From the NCBI GenBank assembly GCA_003165795.1, contig PMWW01000164.1, positions 42,719 through 106,718 of the forward strand: a DNA stretch of 64,000 bases. Reading direction: 5' to 3'. The notes under the pieces are model-generated. The model was not told the origin of the DNA and searched no databases. It saw only the letters and a list, made by a program, of their open reading frames with translations. Source of the DNA: Acidobacteriaceae bacterium. Its GTDB lineage: Bacteria > Acidobacteriota > Terriglobia > Terriglobales > Acidobacteriaceae. A program made the translations under genes and the position numbers. Positions 35,662 to 44,511 of this stretch are shown here, in pieces (the stretch's first letter is position 1; every line of letters starts with the position of its first letter).

Positions 35662-36732
35662 CTACGAGTCCCGGCGCAGAGCAGGTACCGGGGACTCGCG
35701 CAACTCCATCATAAGCTGCAGCAGGTCTTGCGCAACTCGGTAGGTGTTGTGGCGGGCGACCAAGCCATCCGGGCGCATCGCCTCCAGGAGATACTCGCCC
35801 AGAACAGGTTTCACCCCCAGGGCCTCTATTTGCTCCACGTCGGGCTCGATCTGCGACTGTTGTTTTTCCGCATACTTCGCGGCCAGAGCCGGAGATGCCG
35901 GGCAGCGATTGACGAACGCGTAATCGAAGAAGCGATGGCGGGCGTGCTTATAGAGGGCGCGAATGTGATCGGCAGCGGAAAGGCCCAAACTCTCATTGGC
36001 CTGGGTCATCAGGTTGCATACGAACACCTTGACGGCACGCGAATTAGCAATCGCCCGGGAAACATCGCGCACCAGCAGGTTTGGGACCAGGCTGGTGAAC
36101 AGCGATCCCGGTCCAATGGTGATTAAGTCGGCATTCTCGATGGCCTCAAGCGCCGCCGGCAACGGTCTGGCGTTGGCCGGCGCCATGCGTAGTTCCACGA
36201 TGCGACGATCGCTAGCCGTAATGTTGGTTTCCCCGCCCACGAAGGAGCCGTCGTCCATGATGGCGTACAGTTGCGCGTTACTGGTGGTGGCAGGATAAAT
36301 GTGGCCACGAGTGGCTAGAATCGCCGAGGAATGTTTCACCGCCTGGCTGAAGTCGCCGGTTATGGCGGTCATCGCCGAAAGGAACAGGTTACCGAAACTG
36401 TGTCCGCCCAGTCCTTCGCCGGCAGGGAAGCGGTACTGGAAGAGCCGCGACAGCAGCGCTTCCTCCTCCGACAGCGCGACAATGCAGCTGCGCACGTCTC
36501 CGGGAGCAGGGAGGTTCAGTTCTCTCCTTAGCCGTCCGCTGGATCCGCCGTCGTCGCTTACCGTGACGATGGCCGACAGGTCTGCGATCGAAGGCAGACT
36601 GGGTGACTCGGCTTCGGCCGCCGTCGGCCTGACGTACTGTTTCAAACCGCGCAGCAAGGTGGAGAGTCCAGTGCCTCCGCCCATGGCGACGACATTCACG
36701 GCCCGCACTTCAGCGACGGAATTGTTCTGCAT
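35662..36732 (-). CDS. yvcK: YvcK/CofD-like gluconeogenesis factor
   Basis: 356 residues from the ATG at 36730-36732; the frame extends to 36768 but would overlap the TPR gene. VVAMGGGTGLSTLLRGLKQY is the nucleotide-binding start. TVSDDGGSSGRLRRELNLPAPGD and GHSFGNLFLSAM are the family signature, and ITIGPGSLFTSLVPNLLV is also typical. YvcK proteins bind UDP-GlcNAc and help coordinate cell-wall precursor supply with carbon metabolism. The location directly before glmU fits that role. Confidence 0.92.
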   Translation of the reverse strand: MQNNSVAEVRAVNVVAMGGGTGLSTLLRGLKQYVRPTAAEAESPSLPSIADLSAIVTVSDDGGSSGRLRRELNLPAPGDVRSCIVALSEEEALLSRLFQYRFPAGEGLGGHSFGNLFLSAMTAITGDFSQAVKHSSAILATRGHIYPATTSNAQLYAIMDDGSFVGGETNITASDRRIVELRMAPANARPLPAALEAIENADLITIGPGSLFTSLVPNLLVRDVSRAIANSRAVKVFVCNLMTQANESLGLSAADHIRALYKHARHRFFDYAFVNRCPASPALAAKYAEKQQSQIEPDVEQIEALGVKPVLGEYLLEAMRPDGLVARHNTYRVAQDLLQLMMELRESPVPALRRDS

Positions 36733-36755
36733 GGCTCTGCTCGATTCGCGGGCGG

Positions 36756-37403
36756 CTAGTAATGCCACTTTTCAGACGCAGATGGCGATTCGGCGCTGTT
36801 ATCGGGATAGAGTAGTTCGGTAAATCTGGGATCGTCAGCCAGGTTCTTGAAATCGGAGTCGTTGCGTGCCTGGTAGCGGTTCGCGGGATTCAGACGAATA
36901 GCTTCGTTCAGGCTCTGGATGGCCTCGGGGAAGTGGCCGGTCAGGCAGTTTAAAGACGCCATTCCGTACCAGATAAAGTCGAGCTGGGGAGCGCGCTTCA
37001 CCAGCGTCTCAAAGTTCTCGCGTGCGGTCACATAGTCGCCCATGTTCATAACCGACACGGCATAGTCAAACTGTTCCTCAGGCGTCTTGAACGTAGTGGA
37101 GGCCCGGCTTAACTGCTGGTTGCAGCTACTGAGGTGGACCGAGGCGCGGTCGGCGAGTTCTGGGCTGGGTCCGCCGACGACCTTTTCGAAATAGGCCTTA
37201 GCGCGGTCGTATTTGTGTACCTGGAGAGCTTTGAGTCCAGCCTCATAGTTTTGCACAGCCTGTGCAAAACGGGGGTCGTCGGCTAGTTTCATTGGCTTGG
37301 GTCCTCGGCCGCTGTTGTCGGAGCCTGCTGCTGGCGATAAGTTTCTATCTTTCTTAGGCTTGGAAGCTATTTCTTTAACATTTCCAGCGACTTTTTTCTT
37401 CAT
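36756..37403 (-). CDS. tetratricopeptide-repeat protein
   Basis: 215 residues from the ATG at 37401-37403 (AAGGGAAG upstream). It has a basic N-terminus (KKKVAGNVKEIASKPKKDR) and then TPR-like helices: FAQAVQNYEAGLKALQVHKYD, FDYAVSVMNMGDYVTARENFE and HFPEAIQSLNEAIRLNP. No signal peptide. Probably a scaffold protein. It leads the yvcK-glmU run with a 23-base gap, so it may be linked to envelope precursor control. Confidence 0.75.
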   Translation of the reverse strand: MKKKVAGNVKEIASKPKKDRNLSPAAGSDNSGRGPKPMKLADDPRFAQAVQNYEAGLKALQVHKYDRAKAYFEKVVGGPSPELADRASVHLSSCNQQLSRASTTFKTPEEQFDYAVSVMNMGDYVTARENFETLVKRAPQLDFIWYGMASLNCLTGHFPEAIQSLNEAIRLNPANRYQARNDSDFKNLADDPRFTELLYPDNSAESPSASEKWHY

Positions 37404-37577
37404 CCGGTGGCTTCCCTTAGGTCGTTCGCGACCGAGAACCGCTGCGGCTGTGGAAAAACCCCAAATCACAAACAGGTTGTTTGGCTGAGTTATACCCGCA
37501 ACCGGGGAACTCGTCAACCCACTCTATAAATCAGGCAAGCACCGGAAAATAAATTAGCAAGCGCCGGAAATGTTGGG

Positions 37578-38009
37578 TTAGTCGCTCTTCGCTGCCGATT
37601 CCAAGTCAATGGATTTCCAGTCACCCTTAATGATCCCGGCCCGGATCTGAGCGGGCGTTTTCTTCCGCTTGGTCTGCTCGTACGTGTAAAAGACTTCTTT
37701 CATACAAATTCCGCAATGGGCGCCGTGCACGCTCTCGAAACACGTATGCAGGCTGCTGTGGCCGATACGTTCGCAGTAGCAATAACAAGGCATTTGATTC
37801 AGCACACCGGGAATCTTGGCCGCCAGTTCATAGGCGCGTACCTGATACGGAAACTTGAAAGCCTCTCCCCACAATTGGTCCTTGGGAAGGACGGGCAATG
37901 CTTCGCCGGGTTTCAAAGGGCCAGTGTTGAAGGCGGGAACGTGGTCACCCTGAGCGACGCAAACCACGGCGAGCAAAGCTATCAATATGAGTATTGCAGG
38001 TCTCTTCAT
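37578..38009 (-). CDS. PCYCGC-motif exported protein
   Basis: 143 residues from the ATG at 38007-38009. A hydrophobic signal (RPAILILIALLAVVC) could be a lipoprotein signal with Cys about residue 16. The mature part contains QMPCYCYCERIGHSSLHTCF and GAHCGICMKE. This is the Cys/His pattern of the PCYCGC family, expected to bind metal. AFKFPYQVRAYELAAKIPGVL precedes it. Divergent from lepB, with about 180 bases between starts. Role unknown; envelope metal binding is plausible. Confidence 0.75.
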   Translation of the reverse strand: MKRPAILILIALLAVVCVAQGDHVPAFNTGPLKPGEALPVLPKDQLWGEAFKFPYQVRAYELAAKIPGVLNQMPCYCYCERIGHSSLHTCFESVHGAHCGICMKEVFYTYEQTKRKKTPAQIRAGIIKGDWKSIDLESAAKSD

Positions 38010-38189
38010 GAGGGACATCCTAGCGATGCATTGTATCGGAGAAAGGCAGCTGTACCCAAACCGTCGCCCATGGCGATGGGCGCGGTGCGGCTGGAGGGTT
38101 TTCTTGGCCGTTAGCGAAATCCACAAGTAGCGCTGTTCTGCGCGCTGCCGCTGAAACTATAATGGTTCGTTGCCGTCTAAACCATTGAG

Positions 38190-38801
38190 ATGAGTTTCGT
38201 CCCGAATCCAGAGAATCCGACCGGTGGTAATCCCCGTACATCTTCGGATCACGCCAATGCAGCGCCGGGATTGCCCGATCCGTCGCGGGCGAAGCCTTTT
38301 CTCGCAGGCTGGTTGCGGGACGTCATCATCTCGCTGGCCGTCTCGGCGTTCTTCATCATCTTTCTCTACCAGCCGGTAAGAGTCGAAGGCACCAGCATGA
38401 TGCCGACGCTGCAGGACCAGGAACGCGTTTTCATCAATAAGTTTGTCTACAAGCTGGAGCCTATCGAACGCAGCGACGTGATTGTCTTTCGTTACCCGCG
38501 CGATCCCGCCAAGAGCTACATCAAGCGCGTGATTGCGGTTGCCGGCGACCGGGTGAAGATTGACGACGGCGTGGTTTACGTCAATGGTCACCGGTTGCAC
38601 GAGACGTATGTCCCGGAAGTTTACGAAGACGTGCGCTCTTATCCCGAGACCGTGGTGCCACCGCACTGCTACTTTGTGCTGGGAGATCATCGCAACCTGT
38701 CCAACGACAGCCGCGATTTCGGCCCGGTCGATGAAGACTTCATCTACGGCAAGGCAGTCTTCGGATACTGGCCGGTAGCCAAGCTGGGCACGCTGCGGTA
38801 G
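38190..38801 (+). CDS. lepB: signal peptidase I
   Basis: 203 residues. One membrane helix (about 43-60) is followed by RVEGTSMMPTL with catalytic Ser69 and DPAKSYIKRVIAVAGD with catalytic Lys112. GDHRNLSNDSRDFGPV is box E. The enzyme removes signal peptides on the outer face of the inner membrane, and many genes here encode its substrates. The length fits the short single-helix type. Stop codon 171 bases before the AAA gene, with no terminator seen. Confidence 0.95.
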   Translation: MSFVPNPENPTGGNPRTSSDHANAAPGLPDPSRAKPFLAGWLRDVIISLAVSAFFIIFLYQPVRVEGTSMMPTLQDQERVFINKFVYKLEPIERSDVIVFRYPRDPAKSYIKRVIAVAGDRVKIDDGVVYVNGHRLHETYVPEVYEDVRSYPETVVPPHCYFVLGDHRNLSNDSRDFGPVDEDFIYGKAVFGYWPVAKLGTLR

Positions 38802-38971
38802 AGAATCTTCCTGTCTGGCATTTCGATCGTTTAATGCAACTGACGTTGTTGAATCATCCCGCACCACAGACAGCGCCCGTTAAACACGAGTAAGCAGGCC
38901 ATCCGAAAGAGGCTGCCGTGCTCGGTCTCCCTGCTTGGTATATAGTGTCGGGTTGTTGGCGTTAAGAGAGC

Positions 38972-40153
38972 ATGAAGAAGAACAGACTCAAAAGCCTGCG
39001 CGTTCAGAATCTTTTGTCATTTGGTGCCGACTCCCCCGAAGTGGAGCTCAGTGACCTGAACGTGCTGATCGGCCCTAACGGCTCCGGCAAGTCGAATCTT
39101 ATAGAGATCATTGGGCTGCTTCGGAGTGCGCCCAAAGACTTTTCGGAAGAGGTGGCCGATAGCGGCGGAGTCTCAGAGTTGTTGTGGAAAGGGAAGCCGA
39201 AAGCTAAAAATGTTACGGCTACTCTTGAAGTAAAAGCTGACCCCGTCGGGGTTAAGCGGACACTACTGTACCGCCTGTCGTTCACCAGGGCCGGCACGCA
39301 GCTCAAAATCGTGGACGAAAAGATCGAAAACGAAAAACCAGATGAAGGTCATGAGCGGCCCTATCTGTACTTTGATTACAACGGTGGCCGCCCGGTGCTT
39401 AACGTCGCCGGGCAGCCCCGCTCCCTCAAGCACGAGGAAGTAGACCCACAGAGGTCGATACTGTCTCAACGCCAAGATCCGGATCAGTATCCGGAGGTCA
39501 CGTACTTAGGCAGATTTTTCGGAAGCTTCCGGCTGTACAGAAACTGGGACTTTGGACCCGATTCCGAAGTTCGTAATTTATACGGCTCTGAACAGAAGAA
39601 TGACTTTCTCGAAGAAGACATCAGCAATCTTGGCCTTATGCTCAATCGGCTGCGAGCTGAGCCTAATGCGAAGCCGGAATTGCTGCGTCACTTGAAGATG
39701 TTCTACCAAGGGGCTGAAGACATATTGACGCCCATTCAAGGCGGATTGGTTGACGTTCGCGTTGAGGAGGAGAATGGAATTACCATTCCCGCCTCCCGCC
39801 TATCAGATGGTACCCTTCGCTGGCTTTCTCTGCTGACAATTTTGCTGCACCCCGACCCGCCGCCGCTGGTGTGCATAGAAGAGCCCGAATTGGGATTACA
39901 TCCGGATATGATTCAACCACTGGCGAAGTTGCTCTTGAGCGCGTCAGAGCGGATGCAGCTAATCGTAACGACGCATTCTGACGGACTAGTCGATGAACTT
40001 TCGGGGAACCCTAGCGCCGTTATCGTTTGCGAGAAACGTAATGCATCCTCAATCCTAAAGCGGCTGAATTCGGAGCAACTTTCGGATTGGTTGAAACGCT
40101 ACACGCTGGGACAGCTATGGCGCACTGGTGAAATCGGGGGTAATCGCTGGTGA
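38972..40153 (+). CDS. AAA ATPase (AAA_21/RecF-SMC-like), first gene of a putative defence pair
   Basis: 393 residues. It starts with an SMC/RecF-like N-terminus (RLKSLRVQNLLSFG). Walker A is GPNGSGKS (34-41), then an inserted middle region (about 80-265). An ABC-type signature-like SRLSDGTLRWLSL follows at about 275-287, Walker B plus D-loop IEEPELGLHP at about 302-311, and a switch-like VTTHSDGLVDEL. This is the layout of ATPases from OLD, AbiL and PARIS-like conflict systems. A TATAGT box lies about 26 bases upstream. The stop overlaps the next start by 4 bases. It sits between housekeeping genes (lepB, mqnC). Confidence 0.85.
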   Translation: MKKNRLKSLRVQNLLSFGADSPEVELSDLNVLIGPNGSGKSNLIEIIGLLRSAPKDFSEEVADSGGVSELLWKGKPKAKNVTATLEVKADPVGVKRTLLYRLSFTRAGTQLKIVDEKIENEKPDEGHERPYLYFDYNGGRPVLNVAGQPRSLKHEEVDPQRSILSQRQDPDQYPEVTYLGRFFGSFRLYRNWDFGPDSEVRNLYGSEQKNDFLEEDISNLGLMLNRLRAEPNAKPELLRHLKMFYQGAEDILTPIQGGLVDVRVEEENGITIPASRLSDGTLRWLSLLTILLHPDPPPLVCIEEPELGLHPDMIQPLAKLLLSASERMQLIVTTHSDGLVDELSGNPSAVIVCEKRNASSILKRLNSEQLSDWLKRYTLGQLWRTGEIGGNRW

Positions 40154-40749
40154 GCGTTCGAATTTATCTCGAAGGTGGGTTTCAAGGAAGCACGAAGAGC
40201 GACTGTCGCAAAGCATTCCGATTGTTCTTCGAGAAGATTATTCCTCCTGGATCGTTCATGGTGATAGCCTCGGGGGATCGCGTCTCAACCTTTCGAGATT
40301 TCTGTGAAGCGTTAAGACAGCACCGGGATGATTACATTATCCTGCTGGTAGATTCCGAAGGCCCAGTAGGTAAAAGCCCTTGGCAACATCTAGCGGAGCG
40401 AGTAGGGGACCAGTGGCGTCGACCTGACGCGGTCGCTGACGATCAGGCTCAATTGATGGTTGAGGTTATGGAGTCTTGGTTTTTCGCGGATAAGGCAGCT
40501 CTGATTGCCTATTACGGACAAGGTTTCCTAGGCAATTCATTGCCGGGTCAAACGAATATCGAACTGATCTCAAAGCAAGACGTCTTTCGCGCACTTGAAC
40601 ACGCCTCACAACATGCGCAAAAAGGTAGGTACCGCAAGACCGCTCACGGCTTCGATCTAATTGAGAAGATTGACCCAGTTCGCCTACGAGCCGCGTCACC
40701 TCATGCCGCCCGCCTTTTCGACGTGCTCGAGCGGGAAACGACCGGCTGA
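40150..40749 (+). CDS. DUF4276 family protein (TOPRIM-like), partner of the AAA ATPase
   Basis: 199 residues, GTG start overlapping the ATPase stop (GTGA). Conserved acidic residues stand where a TOPRIM-like metal site would be: Glu8 in IYLEGG, Asp68 and Glu70 in LLVDSEGP, then Glu108 and Asp114 in EVMESWFFAD. The C-terminus (LEHASQHAQKGRYRKTAHGFDLIEKIDP) is typical of DUF4276. By analogy with ATPase-TOPRIM pairs such as OLD and PARIS, it could be an effector nuclease held in check or activated by the ATPase. This is inference: the biochemistry of DUF4276 is not known to me. Confidence 0.82.
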   Translation: MSVRIYLEGGFQGSTKSDCRKAFRLFFEKIIPPGSFMVIASGDRVSTFRDFCEALRQHRDDYIILLVDSEGPVGKSPWQHLAERVGDQWRRPDAVADDQAQLMVEVMESWFFADKAALIAYYGQGFLGNSLPGQTNIELISKQDVFRALEHASQHAQKGRYRKTAHGFDLIEKIDPVRLRAASPHAARLFDVLERETTG

Positions 40750-40787
40750 GGTCACTGTTCCGAACCGAAATAGGTTCAGATCCTCAG
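40746..40787. terminator. possible bidirectional terminator
   Basis: Nested stems CTGAGG/CCTCAG (outer) and GAACC/GGTTC (inner, loop GAAATA) lie at the meeting point of DUF4276 and mqnC, overlapping both stop codons. There is no strong T-run on either side. Confidence 0.35.
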
Positions 40788-41830
40788 TTCAAGAAAAATT
40801 TCGTGTACAGGGTGTCGCGCTGGGCGGGACGGAAACCGGCATCGCGGATGATGCGCCGCAACTCTTCTTCCGTGGTGCAATTGCTAACCCCGGCCGCCCG
40901 CACCACGTTCTCCTCGATCATCACCGAGCCTACATCGTTGCCGCCGAAGCGCAAGCCGGTCTGGCAGACCTTCAGCCCTTGCGTGACCCAACTCGATTGA
41001 ACGTTCTCGAAGTTGCTGAGGAAGATGCGCGCGATCGCCAGCGTTTTCAGGTATTCGACAGCGGTGGCCTCGTCCCATCCGCGTCCGCCCAGAGACGTGT
41101 TCTGCGGCTGAAACGACCAGGGGATGAATGCGGTGAAGCCGCCGGTTTCTTCCTGCAGATCGTAGATGGCCTGGAAATGATTGATGCGATGTTCGTAGGT
41201 TTCGCCCACGCCGAACATCATGGTCGCCGTGGTTCTCATGCCGAGCTTGTGCGCCGTACGATGAACGTTGAGCCAGTCGTCGGTAAGGCACTTGAGGCGC
41301 GCGATCTTGTAGCGCACTTCGTCGTCCAGAATTTCGGCGCCGCCGCCGGGGATGGAATCGAGTCCGGCATCGCGCAGTCGCTTGATCGTGTCTTCGATGC
41401 TGAGCCCGCTGACTTCCGCGATGCAGATAATCTCTGAGGCCGAGAAGCAATGCATGTGGACCTGCGGGAAACGCTGTTTCAAGCCGCGGAGCAAGTCTTC
41501 AAACCACTCGATCTTCAAATCGGGATGAAGTCCGCCCTGCAGCAGCACGCCGGTGCCGCCCAGCTCCACGGTTTCTCGCACCTTGTCGTAAATCGTCTCG
41601 AAGTCGAGAATGTAGCCTTCTTTTGCCAGCTTGCCTTTCAGTGGGCGATAGAAGGCGCAGAAGGTGCAGTACTCGGTGCAAAAGTTCGTGTAGTTGATGT
41701 TGCGGTCGATGATGTAGGTGACCACCCCATCCGGATGCAGCCGGCGCCGCACCGCATCGGCTTCCATGCCGATGCCAATCAGATCATCGGAGCGATACAT
41801 CTCCAGCGCTTCAGTTTTGGTCAGAGACAT
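40784..41830 (-). CDS. mqnC: cyclic dehypoxanthinyl futalosine synthase MqnC
   Basis: 348 residues, radical SAM enzyme. The cluster-binding motif is NYTNFCTEYCTFCAFYR (CxxxCxxC). TGVLLQGGLHPDLKIEW and IPGGGAEILDDEVR are characteristic of MqnC and its relatives MqnE and CofH; FIPWSFQPQNTSL fits MqnC. It closes the ring of dehypoxanthine futalosine in the futalosine route to menaquinone. mqnA is 4.3 kb away, on the same strand. Cytoplasmic. Convergent with the DUF4276 gene. Confidence 0.92.
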   Translation of the reverse strand: MSLTKTEALEMYRSDDLIGIGMEADAVRRRLHPDGVVTYIIDRNINYTNFCTEYCTFCAFYRPLKGKLAKEGYILDFETIYDKVRETVELGGTGVLLQGGLHPDLKIEWFEDLLRGLKQRFPQVHMHCFSASEIICIAEVSGLSIEDTIKRLRDAGLDSIPGGGAEILDDEVRYKIARLKCLTDDWLNVHRTAHKLGMRTTATMMFGVGETYEHRINHFQAIYDLQEETGGFTAFIPWSFQPQNTSLGGRGWDEATAVEYLKTLAIARIFLSNFENVQSSWVTQGLKVCQTGLRFGGNDVGSVMIEENVVRAAGVSNCTTEEELRRIIRDAGFRPAQRDTLYTKFFLN

Positions 41831-41912
41831 AAAAGGGTGACATCCAGCAACCTACAATCCCACTCATCATTCTAGCGTTCTCAGACTCGGTAGGGAAGCC
41901 GAGCAACCAGAA

Positions 41913-41931
41913 GCGGCGAGACTAAAGCCGC
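41913..41931. repeat. weak GCGGC/GCCGC hairpin
   Basis: GCGGC and GCCGC flank GAGACTAAA between mqnC and the DUF2844 gene. It may be a degenerate relative of the REP-like hairpins at 22035. The surrounding 41831-42104 holds no gene that I can see. Confidence 0.3.
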
Positions 41932-42104
41932 GCGAATAACCTGAATTGAACATAATGCAGCGCGAAACAATGTTCCCGAAAGCGAGTTTATAAAGCCGGA
42001 GTTCTGGCGAATTTACGTTTGTCAGATGAAAAATGCAGGATAATTAGGTTTCACAGCCTCCCGGAGGACGACTTGGCTTTCTGGGCCGCTGTGGAGGAGG
42101 AACC

Positions 42105-42620
42105 ATGAAGCCTCTTAGGTGGGTTGGACTTCGTACTGCAAGTGGCGCCGGCATTCTGCTCGCGTCATTTCTTTTGCTGCTCCCGTTTCCCGCTTGGGCG
42201 GCCTTGGGCGATAACGCAGCTTCCGTTCTTACGGACCAAGCCAGAATGAAAGGGACGCTGCACAGCACCGACAATCGCACTTACGTTCTGCACGAGATCA
42301 CGATGTCATCGGGAGCCAAAGTGCGCGAGTTTGTCACCCCCGGCGGCGCCGTCTTCGGAGTGGCGTGGGAAGGCCAATTTCCTCCTAACTTCGAGCTGTT
42401 GCTCGGCGCCTACTACCAGCAGGCGCAGCAGGCTGCGGAGCAGCGAGCAGCTACCCAGACGCAGCCAGACGGAGTACCGGTGCGACGTGGGCGCGGTCCC
42501 TTGGTGATTCAGACGCCCGGACTCGTGCTGAATCAGACGGGGCACATGCGCAGCTTCCATGGTGTGGCCTACGTTCCACAATTAGTGCCGCAAGGCGTCC
42601 AAGCCAGCGAGATTCGCTGA
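42105..42620 (+). CDS. DUF2844 family exported protein
   Basis: 171 residues with a signal peptide (about 10-33, ending LPFPAWAALG). GGAGGAGGAACC precedes the ATG. The mature part (YVLHEITMSSGAKVREFVTP, GGAVFGVAWEG, NFELLLGAYY, LGQF-like tail MRSFHGVAYVPQLVPQGV) matches DUF2844, a family almost always found beside DUF3443 lipoproteins. The next gene is one, 13 bases on. The pair probably works together at the cell envelope. Function unknown. Confidence 0.82.
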   Translation: MKPLRWVGLRTASGAGILLASFLLLLPFPAWAALGDNAASVLTDQARMKGTLHSTDNRTYVLHEITMSSGAKVREFVTPGGAVFGVAWEGQFPPNFELLLGAYYQQAQQAAEQRAATQTQPDGVPVRRGRGPLVIQTPGLVLNQTGHMRSFHGVAYVPQLVPQGVQASEIR

Positions 42621-42633
42621 AGGAGACAATCGC

Positions 42634-44415
42634 GTGCGCAAACTAGGATTTTTGCTGGTGCTGGCAAGTCTGTCGCTGCTGGCTGCTTGTGGAAGCAGCG
42701 GTGGTGGCAGTAATACGTCAAGCACTGTCACGTCGGTCAGCGTGAGTTGCTCGCCATCGACCGTATCGTCAGGTCAAACCAGCCAGTGCTCGGCGACGGT
42801 GACGGGAACGGGAAACTTCAGTTCAGCCGTGACCTGGACCGCTAACAACAACGCTACTATCTCCTCCACTGGACTGCTTACGGCACCCACTGTCTCTTCG
42901 GCGACCACCGTTACGGTAACCGCAACTTCAACCCAGGATGCGACGAAGTCAGGTACGGCATCAGTTACGGTCAACCCGATGGGATCGATCACCGCGGTGA
43001 GCGTGAGCTGCTTGCCGTCTACTGTCTCATCAGGCCAAACCAGCCAATGCTCGGCGACGGTGACGGGAACGGGGAGCTTCAGTTCGTCCGTGACCTGGAG
43101 CGCAACTGCGGGCTCGATTTCAGCGTCCGGCGTCCTCACCGCGCCCATCGTCTCCTCGCCAACAACTGTAACGGTGACGGCAACATCGACGCAGGATGCG
43201 ACGAAGTCCGGGACGGCATCAGTTACGGTCAACCCGATAACGGCAGGTGCCAACGTGGCGCCGATTATCGTAGATGCTGGACCTGACCCGGCGAACTTTA
43301 CTTCTGCCAACGTGGCCTTCGTCACGGTCACGGTCTGCGTGCCGGGAAGCACGACGCAGTGTCAGACCATCGATCATGTGCAGGTCGACACCGGATCTTC
43401 AGGCTTGCGCATTATTTCCAGCGTACTGACCATTTCGCTGCCTCCAGAAAACGATTCCGGCGGTAATCCTCTCGATGAATGTCTGGTGTTCGCGGATGGC
43501 TTCGTGTGGGGACCGGTGGCTACTGCAGACATTACGGTCGCGGGCGAAACGGCTTCCGCCGTGCCCGTGCAAATCATGATTCCGGCGTCCAGCTTGCCGC
43601 CGGTTCCACCGACTTGTTCCAGCCAGAACCCGACGGGAGGAAGTGGCAATGAAGGCGGCAGCGTGGACGCGTTCGGAGCCAACGCCCTCATTGGGGTGGG
43701 ACTCTTCCAGCAAGACTGTGGCCCGTATTGTGTTACCAATTCGACCAATCCCTATTTTTACTATGGCTGCACCTCGTCAGGCTGCACTCCCACGACGGCC
43801 ACCTTGGCACAACAGGTGCCGAACCCGGCTGCTCTGTTTGCGACCGACAATAACGGTGTCCTGGTCCAATTGGAGTCCGTACCCGACGGCGGGTTGGCTA
43901 CCGCCAACGGCTTCCTGATCTTTGGTATTGGCACGCAATCGAACAATGGATTAGGAGGCGCGACGGTTTACCCGGTGCCCGACAGCGGAAACAACGCCGG
44001 CGATTTCATTACCACGTTTACCGGCTCCAGCGGCGTACCCGAATCGTATCCCCAAAGCTTTGTTGACAGCGGTTCCAACGGATACTTCTTCCTGGACTCC
44101 GCGACCACCGGCATACCAACGTGCAGTGGCCAACTGAGCGCATGGTACTGCCCGACGACATCACCCGACAATCTCACGGCAAGCAACCAGGGGCAGAGCG
44201 TGTCAGGCCCGCTGGGTAGTCAGATTTCGGTCAGCTTCAGTATTGAGAATACGAACAATCTTTTCAGCGGCAGTAACAGCGCGTTCAGCACTCTAGGCGG
44301 AGTCAACTCGGGTGCCTTCGACTGGGGTTTGTCGTTCTTCTACGGCAGAAACGTGTTCACTGCGATTGAGAACATGAGCACGCCGGGAGGGACGGGACCC
44401 TACTTCGCCTACTAG
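42634..44415 (+). CDS. DUF3443 family lipoprotein with two Ig-like repeats
   Basis: 593 residues, GTG start with GAAGGAGA upstream. The lipobox SLLAACGSSGGGS puts the lipid Cys at about 19. Residues about 35-200 are two near-identical 87-residue Ig-like (BIG2-type) repeats, each with VSSGQTSQCSATVTGTG and ATSTQDATKSGTASVTVNP. From about 215 the DUF3443 domain begins: VDTGSSGLRIISSVL, FADGFVWGPVATADI, NALIGVGLFQQDCGPYC and YPQSFVDSGSNGYFF. Its two DTGS/DSGS motifs and pepsin-like phrases suggest an aspartic-protease-like fold, though whether it is active is unknown. Confidence 0.82.
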   Translation: MRKLGFLLVLASLSLLAACGSSGGGSNTSSTVTSVSVSCSPSTVSSGQTSQCSATVTGTGNFSSAVTWTANNNATISSTGLLTAPTVSSATTVTVTATSTQDATKSGTASVTVNPMGSITAVSVSCLPSTVSSGQTSQCSATVTGTGSFSSSVTWSATAGSISASGVLTAPIVSSPTTVTVTATSTQDATKSGTASVTVNPITAGANVAPIIVDAGPDPANFTSANVAFVTVTVCVPGSTTQCQTIDHVQVDTGSSGLRIISSVLTISLPPENDSGGNPLDECLVFADGFVWGPVATADITVAGETASAVPVQIMIPASSLPPVPPTCSSQNPTGGSGNEGGSVDAFGANALIGVGLFQQDCGPYCVTNSTNPYFYYGCTSSGCTPTTATLAQQVPNPAALFATDNNGVLVQLESVPDGGLATANGFLIFGIGTQSNNGLGGATVYPVPDSGNNAGDFITTFTGSSGVPESYPQSFVDSGSNGYFFLDSATTGIPTCSGQLSAWYCPTTSPDNLTASNQGQSVSGPLGSQISVSFSIENTNNLFSGSNSAFSTLGGVNSGAFDWGLSFFYGRNVFTAIENMSTPGGTGPYFAY

Positions 44416-44511
44416 CGCCCCGCGATCGAGCGAGACTAGGGTACAAGCGCCGCCGGGTTCCCCCAAAACTCGGCGGCTTCGTTTTGCTCAACCATCGTTG
44501 CGTGTTCGCCA

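Noticed and set aside
38157..38867. A 236-codon minus-strand frame
   Set aside because: Antisense of lepB, which has intact catalytic residues.
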